From: Sterolibacterium denitrificans
GTDB taxonomy: Bacteria > Pseudomonadota > Gammaproteobacteria > Burkholderiales > Rhodocyclaceae
Direction: 5' to 3'
DNA: 64,000 bases
Assembly: GCF_900174485.1 (NCBI RefSeq)
Contig: NZ_LT837803.1
Span: 1,813,305 to 1,877,304, forward strand
In this document: piece by piece, positions 10,444 to 18,647 of the stretch
Numbering within the stretch: the stretch's first letter is position 1
How the letters are laid out: every line of letters begins with the position of its first letter
Notes under the pieces: model-generated
What the model was told of the DNA's origin: nothing
The model's input: only the letters and a program-made list of their open reading frames with translations
Database searches by the model: none
Made by a program: the position numbers and the translations under genes

Positions 10444-10941
10444 GTGCTGAAAATCGGCCAACCGGCGCCGGCATTCACTCTGCCCGATGCTGACATGGAG
10501 CTTTTTTCCATGGATTCATTGCGCGGCAAAAAACATGCGGTGCTGTTTTTCTATCCGCGTGACGATGCGCCCTCCTGCACGCGCGAGGCCATCGATTTCA
10601 GCGATCATGAAGATGAATTCACGCGGCTGGATTGCGTGATCATCGGGATCAGCCGGGATGACTGTCTGCGTCATGCCGAATTTCGTGACAAGCACGGCCT
10701 GTCGGTACGGCTGCTGGCGGATGACGACGGCAAGGTCTGCCGTCAGTACGGCGTCTGCCAGATGAAGGAAAACGATGGCACCAGGAAACTGTGCGTCACC
10801 AGTTCGACTTTCATCATCGATAGCCGGGGCATCCTGCGTCACGCCTTTTATGACGTCAAGCCGCATGGCCATGCCGTCGAAGTCCTGCAACTCGTCAAAC
10901 AACTGGAGAAACCATGCAAATTGCAAAAAATACCGTCGTAA
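10444..10941 (+). CDS. Bcp/PrxQ-family peroxiredoxin with an altered active site
   Basis: A 165-residue thiol peroxidase-like protein of the alkyl hydroperoxide reductase C / Bcp group, expected to reduce peroxides in the cytoplasm. The N-terminal strand (IGQPAPAFTLPDAD) and FFYPRDDAPSCT are family features, with the peroxidatic Cys at residue 45. The Thr/Ser that normally precedes this Cys by three (PxxxTxxC) is Ala42 here. There is no Cys five residues after Cys45 as in E. coli Bcp. Other Cys residues occur in ISRDDC and KVCRQYGVC, and the first may act as resolving Cys as in other PrxQ proteins. GTG start. It overlaps the next gene by 28 bases. Confidence 0.85.
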   Translation: MLKIGQPAPAFTLPDADMELFSMDSLRGKKHAVLFFYPRDDAPSCTREAIDFSDHEDEFTRLDCVIIGISRDDCLRHAEFRDKHGLSVRLLADDDGKVCRQYGVCQMKENDGTRKLCVTSSTFIIDSRGILRHAFYDVKPHGHAVEVLQLVKQLEKPCKLQKIPS

Positions 10942-11381
10942 CGCTCGATTACCAGGTTCATGACAGCGAGGGCAATCTGGTCGATGATGGTTCGGACCAG
11001 CTCGTCTACCTGCATGGCGGCTACGATGACATCTTCCGCGACATCGAGGAAGGCCTCGAAGGCAAGGTCATCGGCGACAAGCTGCAGGTCAAGCTGCAAC
11101 CCGAGGAAGCCTTCGGTGAATACGACGCGGATATGGTCAACATCGAACCGCGCAACATGTTCCCGTCCGAAATCCAGGTCGGCATGCAGCTCGAACGCGA
11201 GGATGGCAGCATGGTCATCGTCACCGACATCGAAGGCGACACCGTCGTCGTCGACGGCAATCATCCGCTCGCCGGCAAGGCGCTGATCTTCGCCTGCAGC
11301 GTGGTTGCCGTGCGCCCGGCAACCAACGACGAAATCGAACACCGCCACGCCCACGACGCCTACGGCGGCCATCTGCACTGA
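10914..11381 (+). CDS. slyD: SlyD-like FKBP peptidyl-prolyl isomerase
   Basis: A 155-residue FKBP-type prolyl cis-trans isomerase and chaperone. The split FKBP domain begins with VVTLDYQVHDSEGNLVDD and resumes after an insert-in-flap domain (about residues 70-125, PEEAFGEYD to NHPLAGKAL). Like SlyD it ends in a His-containing tail, HRHAHDAYGGHLH. The tail is far shorter than the metal-binding tail of E. coli SlyD, so nickel storage or transfer would be limited. The gene starts inside the last 28 bases of the peroxiredoxin gene, which implies co-transcription and probably coupled translation. Confidence 0.92.
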   Translation: MQIAKNTVVTLDYQVHDSEGNLVDDGSDQLVYLHGGYDDIFRDIEEGLEGKVIGDKLQVKLQPEEAFGEYDADMVNIEPRNMFPSEIQVGMQLEREDGSMVIVTDIEGDTVVVDGNHPLAGKALIFACSVVAVRPATNDEIEHRHAHDAYGGHLH

Positions 11382-11420
11382 GGAGGATGCGGCGGTCCTC
11401 CAGAACCAAAAGGAGGCTGT

Positions 11421-11663
11421 ATGAATCCGCACTCAAAGACGGAAAGACGGATTGGCATCGCGTCAAGCGTAAGTGAGGCCATGCGCGAATGGGTCAAGAA
11501 CCATTCAGCGGTGCAGATCGTCCGACGTCGGGAGGCGCCTTGGCCTTGCGGGCATTCGGCGACTACCGAGTCAACAGTTCGATATACGTTTGATAACTGT
11601 AACTCCGGTTCTTTTTTTGCCCGGTCATCTCTGTCACGATGCCCAAATCTTCCAGCACCTTGA
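11421..11663 (+). CDS. Doubtful small ORF or truncated gene start
   Basis: An 80-codon frame with an excellent ribosome-binding sequence (AGGAGG at 11411-11416, four bases before ATG). The first 40 or so residues (MNPHSKTERRIGIAS and following) look like normal coding usage; after that the frame runs antisense into the fic 3' end and loses that character. I do not recognise the protein. It may be the start of a former gene cut by arrival of the fic region, or not translated at all. Confidence 0.2.
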   Translation: MNPHSKTERRIGIASSVSEAMREWVKNHSAVQIVRRREAPWPCGHSATTESTVRYTFDNCNSGSFFARSSLSRCPNLPAP

Positions 11664-12711
11664 TGGCCGCCGTTGCGGTGGGGAAGCTGGTATCGAGTTG
11701 CTGGCGCACGCGCTCGATGGTGAAGCGCGGCATCATCGGTAGCAGTTCGAAGAGCCGATAGCTCATCGGACTTGCCTTGGCCGATTGCAGCAGGCGTCTG
11801 CGGTCTGTGGCGACGAGACTGGCAATTTCAATGATGTTCTTTTCTGCCTCGCCAGCGGCGGTCGTCACGCCTTCCAGAAAGAAGCTTACCCAGGACTCCC
11901 AGTCACCCTCCGTGCGGATGGCCGACAGGCAACGGTAATACGCTGCTTGGTGTCGCTTGAGGTAGCCGCTGAGGTACATCAACGGCGCGGGCAGCAATTT
12001 CCAATGCTCGAGCAGGGCTGCGATCAGCAGTCGGCCGATGCGTCCGTTGCCGTCGAGAAAGGGGTGGATGGTCTCAAACTGCGCGTGGATGAGCGCCACC
12101 TTGACCAGCCGTGGCAAATCCTCCGCCGTATCGTGAATGAACCGCTCCATATCGGCCAGCAGCACGGGAACCTGCGCCGGCGGTGGTGGCACGAAAACCG
12201 CGTTACCGGGTCGCGTGCCACCGATCCAGTTTTGCGACCGGCGCAACTCGCCCGGTTGCTTGCCTGCACCGCGCGCCCCGTCGAGCAGACGTCGGTGCGC
12301 CTCGCACAATAGCCGCACGCTGATGGGCAACCCTTTGGGGTCGCGCAACTGCTCCCGAGTCCAGCGAAAGGCGCGGAGATAGTTGCTGATCTCCTCCACA
12401 TCATCGGCATTGCTGACTTTGAAGCCTGCTTCCTCATCGAACAGATCGATCAGTGTGGCTTGCGTGCCTTCGATCTGGGATGTGAGCAGGGCTTCCTTGC
12501 GGAGGGCGCTGTACAGCAACCAATCCATCGACGGCACCAGCCCCGACACACCCGCCAGACGCGCAAGCGCCAGTTCGGCCAGTTGATTGAGGTTTGTGAA
12601 CACCTCGGGTGACAAGGCTGGGTCAGACGGCGGCAAGGTATGAGGTACGAATGCGCGCACCGATTCGCCCAGCGTCGTGGAAATCGAGTAGGTTCCGGTA
12701 CGGCGTGTCAT
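11563..12711 (-). CDS. Fic-domain protein with built-in inhibitory helix and C-terminal winged helix
   Basis: A 382-residue Fic/DOC-family protein, a group that usually transfers AMP to target proteins. The core motif HPFLDGNGRIGR is complete at about residues 216-227. The N-terminal region holds TSQIEG near residue 80, which matches the (S/T)xxxE(G/N) inhibitory helix of class II, self-inhibited Fic enzymes. The last 80 residues resemble a winged-helix DNA-binding domain (FTIERVRQQL...AAIKVLEDLGIV). The start is the ATG at 12711, with AAAGG nine bases upstream; a TTG three codons earlier sits against the ribosome-binding sequence and is less likely. An inverted repeat lies 40 bases upstream. 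The target and role are unknown. Confidence 0.9.
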   Translation of the reverse strand: MTRRTGTYSISTTLGESVRAFVPHTLPPSDPALSPEVFTNLNQLAELALARLAGVSGLVPSMDWLLYSALRKEALLTSQIEGTQATLIDLFDEEAGFKVSNADDVEEISNYLRAFRWTREQLRDPKGLPISVRLLCEAHRRLLDGARGAGKQPGELRRSQNWIGGTRPGNAVFVPPPPAQVPVLLADMERFIHDTAEDLPRLVKVALIHAQFETIHPFLDGNGRIGRLLIAALLEHWKLLPAPLMYLSGYLKRHQAAYYRCLSAIRTEGDWESWVSFFLEGVTTAAGEAEKNIIEIASLVATDRRRLLQSAKASPMSYRLFELLPMMPRFTIERVRQQLDTSFPTATAAIKVLEDLGIVTEMTGQKKNRSYSYQTYIELLTR

Positions 12712-12750
12712 TGAAAGCAACCTTTAGTAGAGGTCATCAAATTAAAACAT

Positions 12751-12779
12751 TCTTTAATTTGGTTGGCAACAATTAAAGA
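12751..12779. promoter_or_regulatory. Inverted repeat upstream of fic, candidate operator
   Basis: TCTTTAATT at 12751-12759 and its exact reverse complement AATTAAAGA at 12771-12779 flank an 11-base spacer. A further copy of the half-site, AATTAAAA, lies at 12740-12747, nearer the gene. The AT-rich block stands out from the GC-rich surroundings and sits where a fic promoter would be expected. Binding by the Fic protein's own winged helix is an inference. Confidence 0.45.
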
Positions 12780-12909
12780 TGACTTTCATTTTCTCATGAC
12801 GCATAAGTTCACCCATGCAGACGCTTGGGGTATGCATTTCATGTCGATTATTGGAGAACCACCGGCGACTGGCTGATGGTGAACCTCGTGGTGCCAGGCG
12901 GCGTCTGGC

Positions 12910-13194
12910 TCAGGGTGCGCGGTCGATTTCCTTGTGCGTGGCCGCTTTGCGCAGCACGGCAACAGTGCCGATCAGTTCCAGGCTGATTTTATGGCTGTGG
13001 TTCTGTGTGATGTCGATCGTATAGATTTTCGGATTACGGTAGCCTTCCAGCTTATGGAAGCGAAGCCGTTTGGGCAGAGGGTCTTGCAGCAAGGCTGCGA
13101 TGGCTTTTGCGGCAAGCCTGGCAATCTCATCCGGTAGCGCCTGGAAGGAACGCACGAACGACGTGCGCGTTCGATCCACGCGGGTAACGATCAT
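12910..13194 (-). CDS. RelE/ParE-like toxin candidate
   Basis: A 94-residue basic protein with the size and pattern of the RelE/ParE superfamily: an N-terminal helical hairpin (SFQALPDEIARLAAKAI), then strands around RLRFHKLEGYRNPKIYTIDI and KISLELIGTVAVLRKAATH. Members are mRNA interferases or gyrase poisons; which applies here cannot be told. Its ATG overlaps the stop of the upstream gene by four bases (13191-13194), the normal layout of an antitoxin-toxin pair. It shares direction with fic but is separated from it by about 200 bases. Confidence 0.65.
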   Translation of the reverse strand: MIVTRVDRTRTSFVRSFQALPDEIARLAAKAIAALLQDPLPKRLRFHKLEGYRNPKIYTIDITQNHSHKISLELIGTVAVLRKAATHKEIDRAP

Positions 13195-13721
13195 TTGCGC
13201 AAGGACAGAAGCGAATCGAGCAGGGCATCGGGATCCGAGTACAGGTTTTCCTCGCGCACTTCGTGCGGTGTCGCGTCGATGTCGTGCTCGCCGATCTGCC
13301 AGCGCAGGCTGTTGAGCAGATTGTGAAGGTCGGCGGCAGCGGCAATGGCCTCGGTGTAGGCGGCTTCGATGCCATCGTCTTCGGTCAGTTGCCGGTCGCG
13401 GCGTCCGGCTTCACGCTTTGCGATCAGCAGGTCATACAGTGATTCGACGGATTGCTGGGCTTCGAGCATGGCCGCTTCGAGGCTGTTGTCGGGATCGACG
13501 ACTTCCGTCAGGTTGCCGATGTCTTCGGCCAATTGGGTTCCAAAGGCAATATCCACCTTGAGAGTGGATGTCAGACGGGTCAGCCATGCCAGGGTGCTTT
13601 CGATGGCTCCGAGCAGTTCGAGGTTGCGTGCAGCCTCGGCGGCAACACTCCCGCTGAAACCGCGTATTTCCCGACGTTCGATTTCAATTCGGCTCATGGT
13701 TTTAGATAAGGCAAAGGGCAT
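13191..13721 (-). CDS. Unrecognised partner of the RelE/ParE-like toxin
   Basis: A protein of about 176 residues, largely helical and acidic (AAEAARNLELLGAIES, EAAMLEAQQSVESLYDL), ending in LLDSLLSLRK. I do not recognise the family. Position and the four-base overlap suggest it is the antitoxin or a co-acting protein, but it is about twice the size of usual RelB/ParD antitoxins, and no ribbon-helix-helix or HTH motif is obvious. I chose the ATG at 13721, preceded by a weak AGAG; an ATG at 13697 is equally possible. The frame extends upstream into tRNA-Leu, so a longer form is excluded. Confidence 0.6.
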   Translation of the reverse strand: MPFALSKTMSRIEIERREIRGFSGSVAAEAARNLELLGAIESTLAWLTRLTSTLKVDIAFGTQLAEDIGNLTEVVDPDNSLEAAMLEAQQSVESLYDLLIAKREAGRRDRQLTEDDGIEAAYTEAIAAAADLHNLLNSLRWQIGEHDIDATPHEVREENLYSDPDALLDSLLSLRK

Positions 13722-13810
13722 ACGGAACTCTATCAGACCCAGCCTGCCCAAATATAGTTCATCTGGACGATAGCGTGGATGACGGGCGGATGAGGCGGGT
13801 TTCAGAAACG

Positions 13811-13846
13811 AAAAAGCCAGATTGCGGAAAACAATCTGGCCTTTTT
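13811..13846. terminator. Bidirectional rho-independent terminator after tRNA-Leu(CAG)
   Basis: A 9-bp perfect stem, GCCAGATTG (13816-13824) with CAATCTGGC (13832-13840) and a 7-base loop, is flanked by A5 on the left and T5 on the right. It can therefore stop transcription on both strands. Read on the minus strand it lies just downstream of tRNA-Leu(CAG) and separates it from the toxin-antitoxin genes. Confidence 0.85.
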
Positions 13847-13881
13847 CAAAGGGAATGCGGTGCGTTCCCCTTATAATTCCT

Positions 13882-13968
13882 TGGTGCCCAGGAGAGGACT
13901 CGAACCTCCACAGTGTTGCCACCACTAGGACCTGAACCTAGCGCGTCTACCAATTTCGCCACCTGGGC
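13882..13968 (-). tRNA. tRNA-Leu, anticodon CAG
   Basis: Read on the minus strand it gives an 87-base class II tRNA beginning GCCCAGG and ending in the encoded CCA. The anticodon stem CTAGG/CCTAG encloses loop TTCAGGT, so the anticodon is CAG. The D-arm GGTAGAC, a long variable arm and the T-arm GGTTCGAGTCC are all present. The accessory patch with the toxin-antitoxin and fic genes lies beyond its 3' end. Confidence 0.97.
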
Positions 13969-13991
13969 AGTGCGAAAATCAAGAGCCGCAG

Positions 13992-14019
13992 ATTATATAA
14001 GGAATTCCGGAGTTGTCAA
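13992..14019 (-). promoter_or_regulatory. Consensus sigma-70 promoter for tRNA-Leu(CAG)
   Basis: On the minus strand TTGACA (14019-14014) and TATAAT (13997-13992) are perfect hexamers with 16 bp between, ending 23 bases before the tRNA. The -35 box overlaps the TTG start codon of rnr on the other strand. Confidence 0.85.
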
Positions 14020-16673
14020 AAAAAATCAGCAAGCCGAAGGCTGCCGTGCGTAATGTTGAGCGTGTTGACCATCTCGCTCGTACCACCCCTGTCACAGGCA
14101 AGTCGGCGGGCGGCCGCCTGAGTCGCATCCGCCGCGCCGATCCGCACTTTTCGCGTGAGATCGCCAAGTACGAGCATCCCCTGCCGAGCCGTGAATACAT
14201 CCTCGACACGCTCGAAAAGAGCGGCGTGCCGCTCGAATTTGCGCGCATCTGCGCCGCGCTCGACGTGCGCAGCGACGAGCTCGAAATCTTTCGCCGCCGT
14301 CTCGACGCCATGGCGCGCGCCGGACAGGTGGTGCAGAACCGCGCCGGCGCCTGGCTGCTGCCGGCCAAGGCCGCGCTGATCCACGGCCGCATCGAAGGCC
14401 ATCCCGACGGCTACGGCTTCCTCATTCCGGACGACAAGGCCGAGCATCCCGCCGACATCTTCCTCAGTCCGCGTGAAATGGAAGCCGTCCTCCACGGCGA
14501 CAGCGCCATGGTGCGCCTGGTCGGCGTCGATCGGCGCGGGCGTCCCGAAGGCAAGATCGTCAGAGTCACCGAGCGCGGCAGCAAGCGCGTGATCGGCCGC
14601 GTCTTCAACGAACATGGCGTCTGGTTCGTCGTCGCCGAAAACCGCCGCATCAGCCAGGACATCCTGCTCGCGCCGGCAGAGAAGGGCGGCAAGCTGCCCG
14701 CCGCGCGCGCCGGCCAGGTGGTGATGGTCGAAATCATCCAGCCGCCGAGCGCCCACGCTCAGCCGATCGGCCGCATCGTCGAAATCATCGGCAACTACGC
14801 CGATCCCGGCATGGAAATCGAAATCGCCCTGCGCAAGCACGTGCTGCCTTTCGAGTTCTCCGACGCAGCGCTGGCCACGGCCGGAAAGCTGCCGCAAAAG
14901 GTGCGCAAGGCCGACTGGCAGGGCCGCGAGGACATTACTCGCTTGCCGCTGGTCACCATCGACGGCGAAACCGCGCGCGACTTCGACGATGCCGTCTATT
15001 GCGAACGCCTGCCCGGCAACGGCAATCGCGCCGGCCTCTTCCGCCTGCTCGTCGCCATCGCCGATGTCTCCCATTACGTACAGGCGGAAGATCCGCTCGA
15101 TCTCGACGCGCGCGAACGCGGCAACTCGGTGTACTTCCCGCGCCGGGTGATTCCCATGCTGCCGGAAAAACTTTCCAACGGCCTGTGCTCGCTGAACCCG
15201 CAGGTCGAGCGCCTGTGCATGGTCTGCGACATGCAGATCACCAGCAGCGGACACATCGACAGCTACCGCTTCTACCCGGCGGTCATGCACTCCCACGCGC
15301 GCCTGACTTATACCGAGGTCGCCGCCGCGCTTTACGACAAGGACGCCGCCGCGCGCGGCAAGCTCGCCGCGCTGCTGCCGCAACTGGAAAACCTCGATGC
15401 GCTCTATCGCGCGCTCGCCAAGGCGCGCAGCAAGCGCGGCGCCATCGACTTCGAGACGCTGGAAACCGAAATGATCTTCGACGACAACGGCAAGATCGCC
15501 CGCATCGTCGGCCGCGAGCGCAATGAAGCCCATCGCCTGATCGAAGAATGCATGCTTGCCGCCAACGTCTGCGCTTCGGCCTTTCTCGAAAAGCACAAGC
15601 ATCCGGCCTTGTTCCGCGTGCATGAAGGGCCGACCGCCGATCGCCTGCAGCGCCTGCGCGAATTCCTCGCCGGTTTCGGCCTGCAGCTCGGCGGCGGTGA
15701 ATCGCCCGGCGCCAAGGACTATGCGCAATTGCTCGGCCAGCTCGCCGGCAGGCCGGACAAGGCGCTGCTGCAAACCGTCATGCTGCGCTCGCTGCGCCAG
15801 GCTCAATACAGCCCCGGCAACCTCGGCCATTTCGGTCTGGCCTACGACGCCTATACGCATTTCACCTCGCCGATCCGCCGCTACCCCGACCTGCTGATTC
15901 ATCGCGCCATCAAGGCCGTGCTGCATGGACGCAAATACCAGCCGCATGCTGAAAGCGCCCCCGGCGCCGGCACCATCGACGCCTGGGAAAAGGTGGGCCT
16001 GCACTGCTCGATGACCGAGCGCCGCGCCGACGAAGCCACGCGCGACGTCGAAGCCTGGCTGAAGTGCTACTACATGCAGGATCGCATCGGCGAAGAATTC
16101 GACGGCAGTATTTCCGCCGTCGTCCCCTTCGGTCTTTTCGTCGCCCTCGACGACATCCACATCGAAGGTCTGCTCCACGTTTCCGACCTCGGCGCGGATT
16201 ATTTTCATTACGACGAAGCCGGCCACGTCATGGTCGGCGAGCGCACCGGCCGCCGCTACCGCCTCGCCGACCGCGTGCGCGTCCAGGTCGTGCGCGCCGA
16301 TCTGGAAACCAACAAGATCGACTTCCGCCTTGCCGCAGGCACAGGCAGCAAGCCGGCAAGCCAGCCGGCACAGAGTGCTCAGAACGTCCAGAACGCCCAG
16401 AGCAAGCGCAGCGGCAAAACTGGCGCCAAGCCGCAGCGCATCACCCCGATGCCGGAGGCCAAACAAGTCGCCCCCGATGCCGCGATCAGGCCCAGCCGCG
16501 CGCCTTCAGGCGGCAGTCGAAAATCTGCCAAGTCTGCCAAGACCACCACTGTCGGCAAGGCAAAACCCGCCAAAACCGCAAAATCCGCCAAGGCGGGCAA
16601 ATCGGCCAAGCCGGCCAAGGCGTCCACGCCGTCTCGCGGCACCCGCGTCAAGAAAGGAAACGCCCGTGGCTGA
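14013..16673 (+). CDS. rnr: Ribonuclease R
   Basis: An 886-residue 3'-5' exoribonuclease that degrades structured RNA and acts in RNA quality control. The order is an N-terminal winged-helix region (about residues 45-110), cold-shock domains, the RNB catalytic domain with [17 protein letters not shown] carrying the metal-binding Asp residues, and an S1 domain near residues 690-775 ([20 protein letters not shown]). The last 100 or so residues are a Lys/Ala/Ser-rich low-complexity tail with repeated AKSAK-like units. The start is TTG with AAGGA nine bases upstream. The next gene overlaps its end by eight bases. No rnr promoter is obvious in the 44-base gap shared with the divergent tRNA. Confidence 0.96.
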   Translation: MSKKISKPKAAVRNVERVDHLARTTPVTGKSAGGRLSRIRRADPHFSREIAKYEHPLPSREYILDTLEKSGVPLEFARICAALDVRSDELEIFRRRLDAMARAGQVVQNRAGAWLLPAKAALIHGRIEGHPDGYGFLIPDDKAEHPADIFLSPREMEAVLHGDSAMVRLVGVDRRGRPEGKIVRVTERGSKRVIGRVFNEHGVWFVVAENRRISQDILLAPAEKGGKLPAARAGQVVMVEIIQPPSAHAQPIGRIVEIIGNYADPGMEIEIALRKHVLPFEFSDAALATAGKLPQKVRKADWQGREDITRLPLVTIDGETARDFDDAVYCERLPGNGNRAGLFRLLVAIADVSHYVQAEDPLDLDARERGNSVYFPRRVIPMLPEKLSNGLCSLNPQVERLCMVCDMQITSSGHIDSYRFYPAVMHSHARLTYTEVAAALYDKDAAARGKLAALLPQLENLDALYRALAKARSKRGAIDFETLETEMIFDDNGKIARIVGRERNEAHRLIEECMLAANVCASAFLEKHKHPALFRVHEGPTADRLQRLREFLAGFGLQLGGGESPGAKDYAQLLGQLAGRPDKALLQTVMLRSLRQAQYSPGNLGHFGLAYDAYTHFTSPIRRYPDLLIHRAIKAVLHGRKYQPHAESAPGAGTIDAWEKVGLHCSMTERRADEATRDVEAWLKCYYMQDRIGEEFDGSISAVVPFGLFVALDDIHIEGLLHVSDLGADYFHYDEAGHVMVGERTGRRYRLADRVRVQVVRADLETNKIDFRLAAGTGSKPASQPAQSAQNVQNAQSKRSGKTGAKPQRITPMPEAKQVAPDAAIRPSRAPSGGSRKSAKSAKTTTVGKAKPAKTAKSAKAGKSAKPAKASTPSRGTRVKKGNARG

Positions 16674-17412
16674 ACGCCGCTTCATTTACGGCTTCCATGC
16701 CGTCATCGCCAAACTGCGCCACAGCGCCGACGACGTTGCCGAAATCTTCCTCGACCGCCAGCGCCAGGACGCCCGCGCGCGCGATCTCGTCAAGCTCGCC
16801 GAAACCCACAAGGTTCGCCTGATCCAGACCGACCCCGCGCGCCTCGACGGCATGGCCGGCGGCAACGCGCGGCACCAGGGTGTGGTCGCGCTGGTGACGG
16901 GCGCGCAGCGCGTGCTCAAGCTCGACGACGTGCTCGACACGTTGAGCGAGCCACCGCTGCTGCTGGTGCTCGACGGCGTGCAGGACCCGCACAACCTCGG
17001 CGCCTGCCTGCGCGTGGCCGACGCCGCCGGCGTCCACGCCCTGATCGCCCCCAAGGACCGCGCCTGCGGCCTCAACGCCACGGCCGTCAAGGTCGCCAGC
17101 GGCGCGGCCGAAACCGTGCCCTACATCACCGTCACCAATCTCGCCCGCACCCTGCGCGAATTGCAGGAGCGCGACATCCTTACCGTCGGCGCCGCTGGCG
17201 AGGCCGACACCGACCTCTACGTCATCGACCAGCGCGGCCCGCTTGCCTGGGTACTCGGCGCCGAAGGCGCGGGCCTACGCCGCCTGACCCGCGAAACCTG
17301 CGACCAACTGGCGCGCATCCCCATGCTCGGCAGCGTCGAAAGCCTCAACGTGTCGGTGGCCAGCGGCATCTGTTTGTTCGAGGCGAGAAGGCAGCGGGGG
17401 CTGCAAGGCTGA
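16666..17412 (+). CDS. rlmB: 23S rRNA (guanosine-2'-O)-methyltransferase RlmB
   Basis: A 248-residue SpoU/TrmD-class (SPOUT) methyltransferase that modifies G2251 of 23S rRNA in E. coli. The N-terminal substrate-binding domain begins [15 protein letters not shown]. The three SpoU motifs are [29 protein letters not shown], and [17 protein letters not shown], which form the trefoil knot that binds SAM. The start is GTG at 16666, inside the last codons of rnr and preceded by GAAAGGAAA. The frame is open upstream but that part is rnr in another phase. rnr-rlmB is a common pair in proteobacteria. Confidence 0.95.
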   Translation: MAERRFIYGFHAVIAKLRHSADDVAEIFLDRQRQDARARDLVKLAETHKVRLIQTDPARLDGMAGGNARHQGVVALVTGAQRVLKLDDVLDTLSEPPLLLVLDGVQDPHNLGACLRVADAAGVHALIAPKDRACGLNATAVKVASGAAETVPYITVTNLARTLRELQERDILTVGAAGEADTDLYVIDQRGPLAWVLGAEGAGLRRLTRETCDQLARIPMLGSVESLNVSVASGICLFEARRQRGLQG

Positions 17413-17456
17413 ACCCCCTGCCTTGCGACCGTTTTGCCGGCGCTGCGGCTACGCCG

Positions 17457-18623
17457 TCACGCTTCGTTCTTGTCGGCAGTTTTGCGTGGACGGCGTGGGC
17501 GTGAGGCGGGCGGCTTTTCCGCGCGGGTGGCGGTTTCCGGCGCTGTCGCTGCGGAATCGGGCGGTTTTGCCTCATTCTGCGTTCCGGCTTGCTGGCTTGC
17601 CGACTTGGTGGTCTGGCGTGCCGGCTTGCGCGTATTGCCGTTCCTGCGCCGGGGTTTGGCTGGCTCCGGCTCTGCGGGCGCGGCCGTTGCTTCTTCAGCG
17701 GCCGGTGTCTGGATGACGGTTGCGCGGTTGATGGCGGCGCCGGCGCCAGTCTCCTCTACCGTTTCGGTGGTGGCTGTGGCGCTGCTCGCCGGCGGTTCAC
17801 TGCTGGCGCGATAGACGTAGGCGCCGGATTTTTCGTCGCGGCCGGATTCGAGCAGGCCGCGCGACTGGGCTTCTTCGATGAGGTTGCCGAAGGTGCGGAA
17901 GCCGTAGTGGCTCTCGTTGAAGTCGGGCTTGCGGCGCTTGATCGCCTGTTTGAGCACCGATGCCCAGATCTTGCCGCTGTCGCCGCGTTCGGCGATCAGG
18001 GCTTCGAGGGTTTCGAGGGCGATGTCGATGGCCTGGCTGCGGCGCTTGTCGAGTTCTTCCTTGCGGCGCTGTTCTTCTTCCGGGGCGCGGCGCTGGCCGG
18101 CTTGCGTTTCGCTGGGGCCGCGCTCGCGGCGGGTGGCGGCGCGTTTTTCGCGCACCAGGTCGTCGTAGAAGATGAATTCGTCGCAGTTGGCGATGAGCAG
18201 GTCGGAGGTCGATTGCTTGACGCCCACGCCGATCACCTGCTTGGCGTTTTCGCGCAGCTTGGAGACCAGCGGCGAGAAGTCGGAGTCGCCGCTGATGATG
18301 ACGAAGGTATTGACGTGCGACTTGGTGTAGCACAGGTCGAGGGCGTCGACGACCAGGCGGATGTCGGCGGAGTTCTTGCCCGACTGGCGCACGTGGGGAA
18401 TTTCGATCAGTTCGAAGTTGGCTTCGTGCATGGTGGCCTTGAAGCCTTTGTAGCGATCCCAGTCGCAGTAGGCTTTTTTGACGACGATGCTGCCCTTGAC
18501 CAGCAGGTGTTCGAGCACCGGCTTGATGTCGAATTTTTCGTATTTGGCGTCGCGCACGCCGAGGGCGACGTTCTCGAAATCGCAGAACACCGCCATGCTG
18601 GTGTTGTCGGGGGAAGTTGCCAT
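17457..18623 (-). CDS. NYN-domain nuclease-like protein with LOTUS/OST-HTH domain
   Basis: A 388-residue protein whose first 170 residues form a NYN (PIN-fold) domain: FCDFENVALG, NSADIRLVVDALD and IISGDSDFSPLV carry the conserved acidic residues expected for metal-dependent RNA cleavage. A LOTUS/OST-HTH RNA-binding domain follows near residues 205-275 (SGKIWASVLKQAIKRRKPDF). The rest is a Pro/Ala/Arg/Lys-rich low-complexity tail. This layout is known from LabA/DUF88-like proteins, mostly of unknown role. A GGAGAAAC ribosome-binding sequence precedes the ATG. It follows the AI-2E gene by 24 bases, so the two are probably co-transcribed. Confidence 0.88.
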   Translation of the reverse strand: MATSPDNTSMAVFCDFENVALGVRDAKYEKFDIKPVLEHLLVKGSIVVKKAYCDWDRYKGFKATMHEANFELIEIPHVRQSGKNSADIRLVVDALDLCYTKSHVNTFVIISGDSDFSPLVSKLRENAKQVIGVGVKQSTSDLLIANCDEFIFYDDLVREKRAATRRERGPSETQAGQRRAPEEEQRRKEELDKRRSQAIDIALETLEALIAERGDSGKIWASVLKQAIKRRKPDFNESHYGFRTFGNLIEEAQSRGLLESGRDEKSGAYVYRASSEPPASSATATTETVEETGAGAAINRATVIQTPAAEEATAAPAEPEPAKPRRRNGNTRKPARQTTKSASQQAGTQNEAKPPDSAATAPETATRAEKPPASRPRRPRKTADKNEA

Positions 18624-18647
18624 TGATGTTTCTCCGTGGGGGCGGCT

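Noticed and set aside
11382-11401. GGAGGA/TCCTCC hairpin as a terminator after slyD
   Set aside because: No T-run follows, and the stem is only 6 bp.
13697-13925. Extended N-terminus for the toxin partner starting at 13925
   Set aside because: That start lies inside tRNA-Leu(CAG), and a terminator separates them.
16330-16665. Upstream extension of rlmB
   Set aside because: It is the rnr 3' end read in another phase; RlmB proteins begin at the [11 protein letters not shown] segment.
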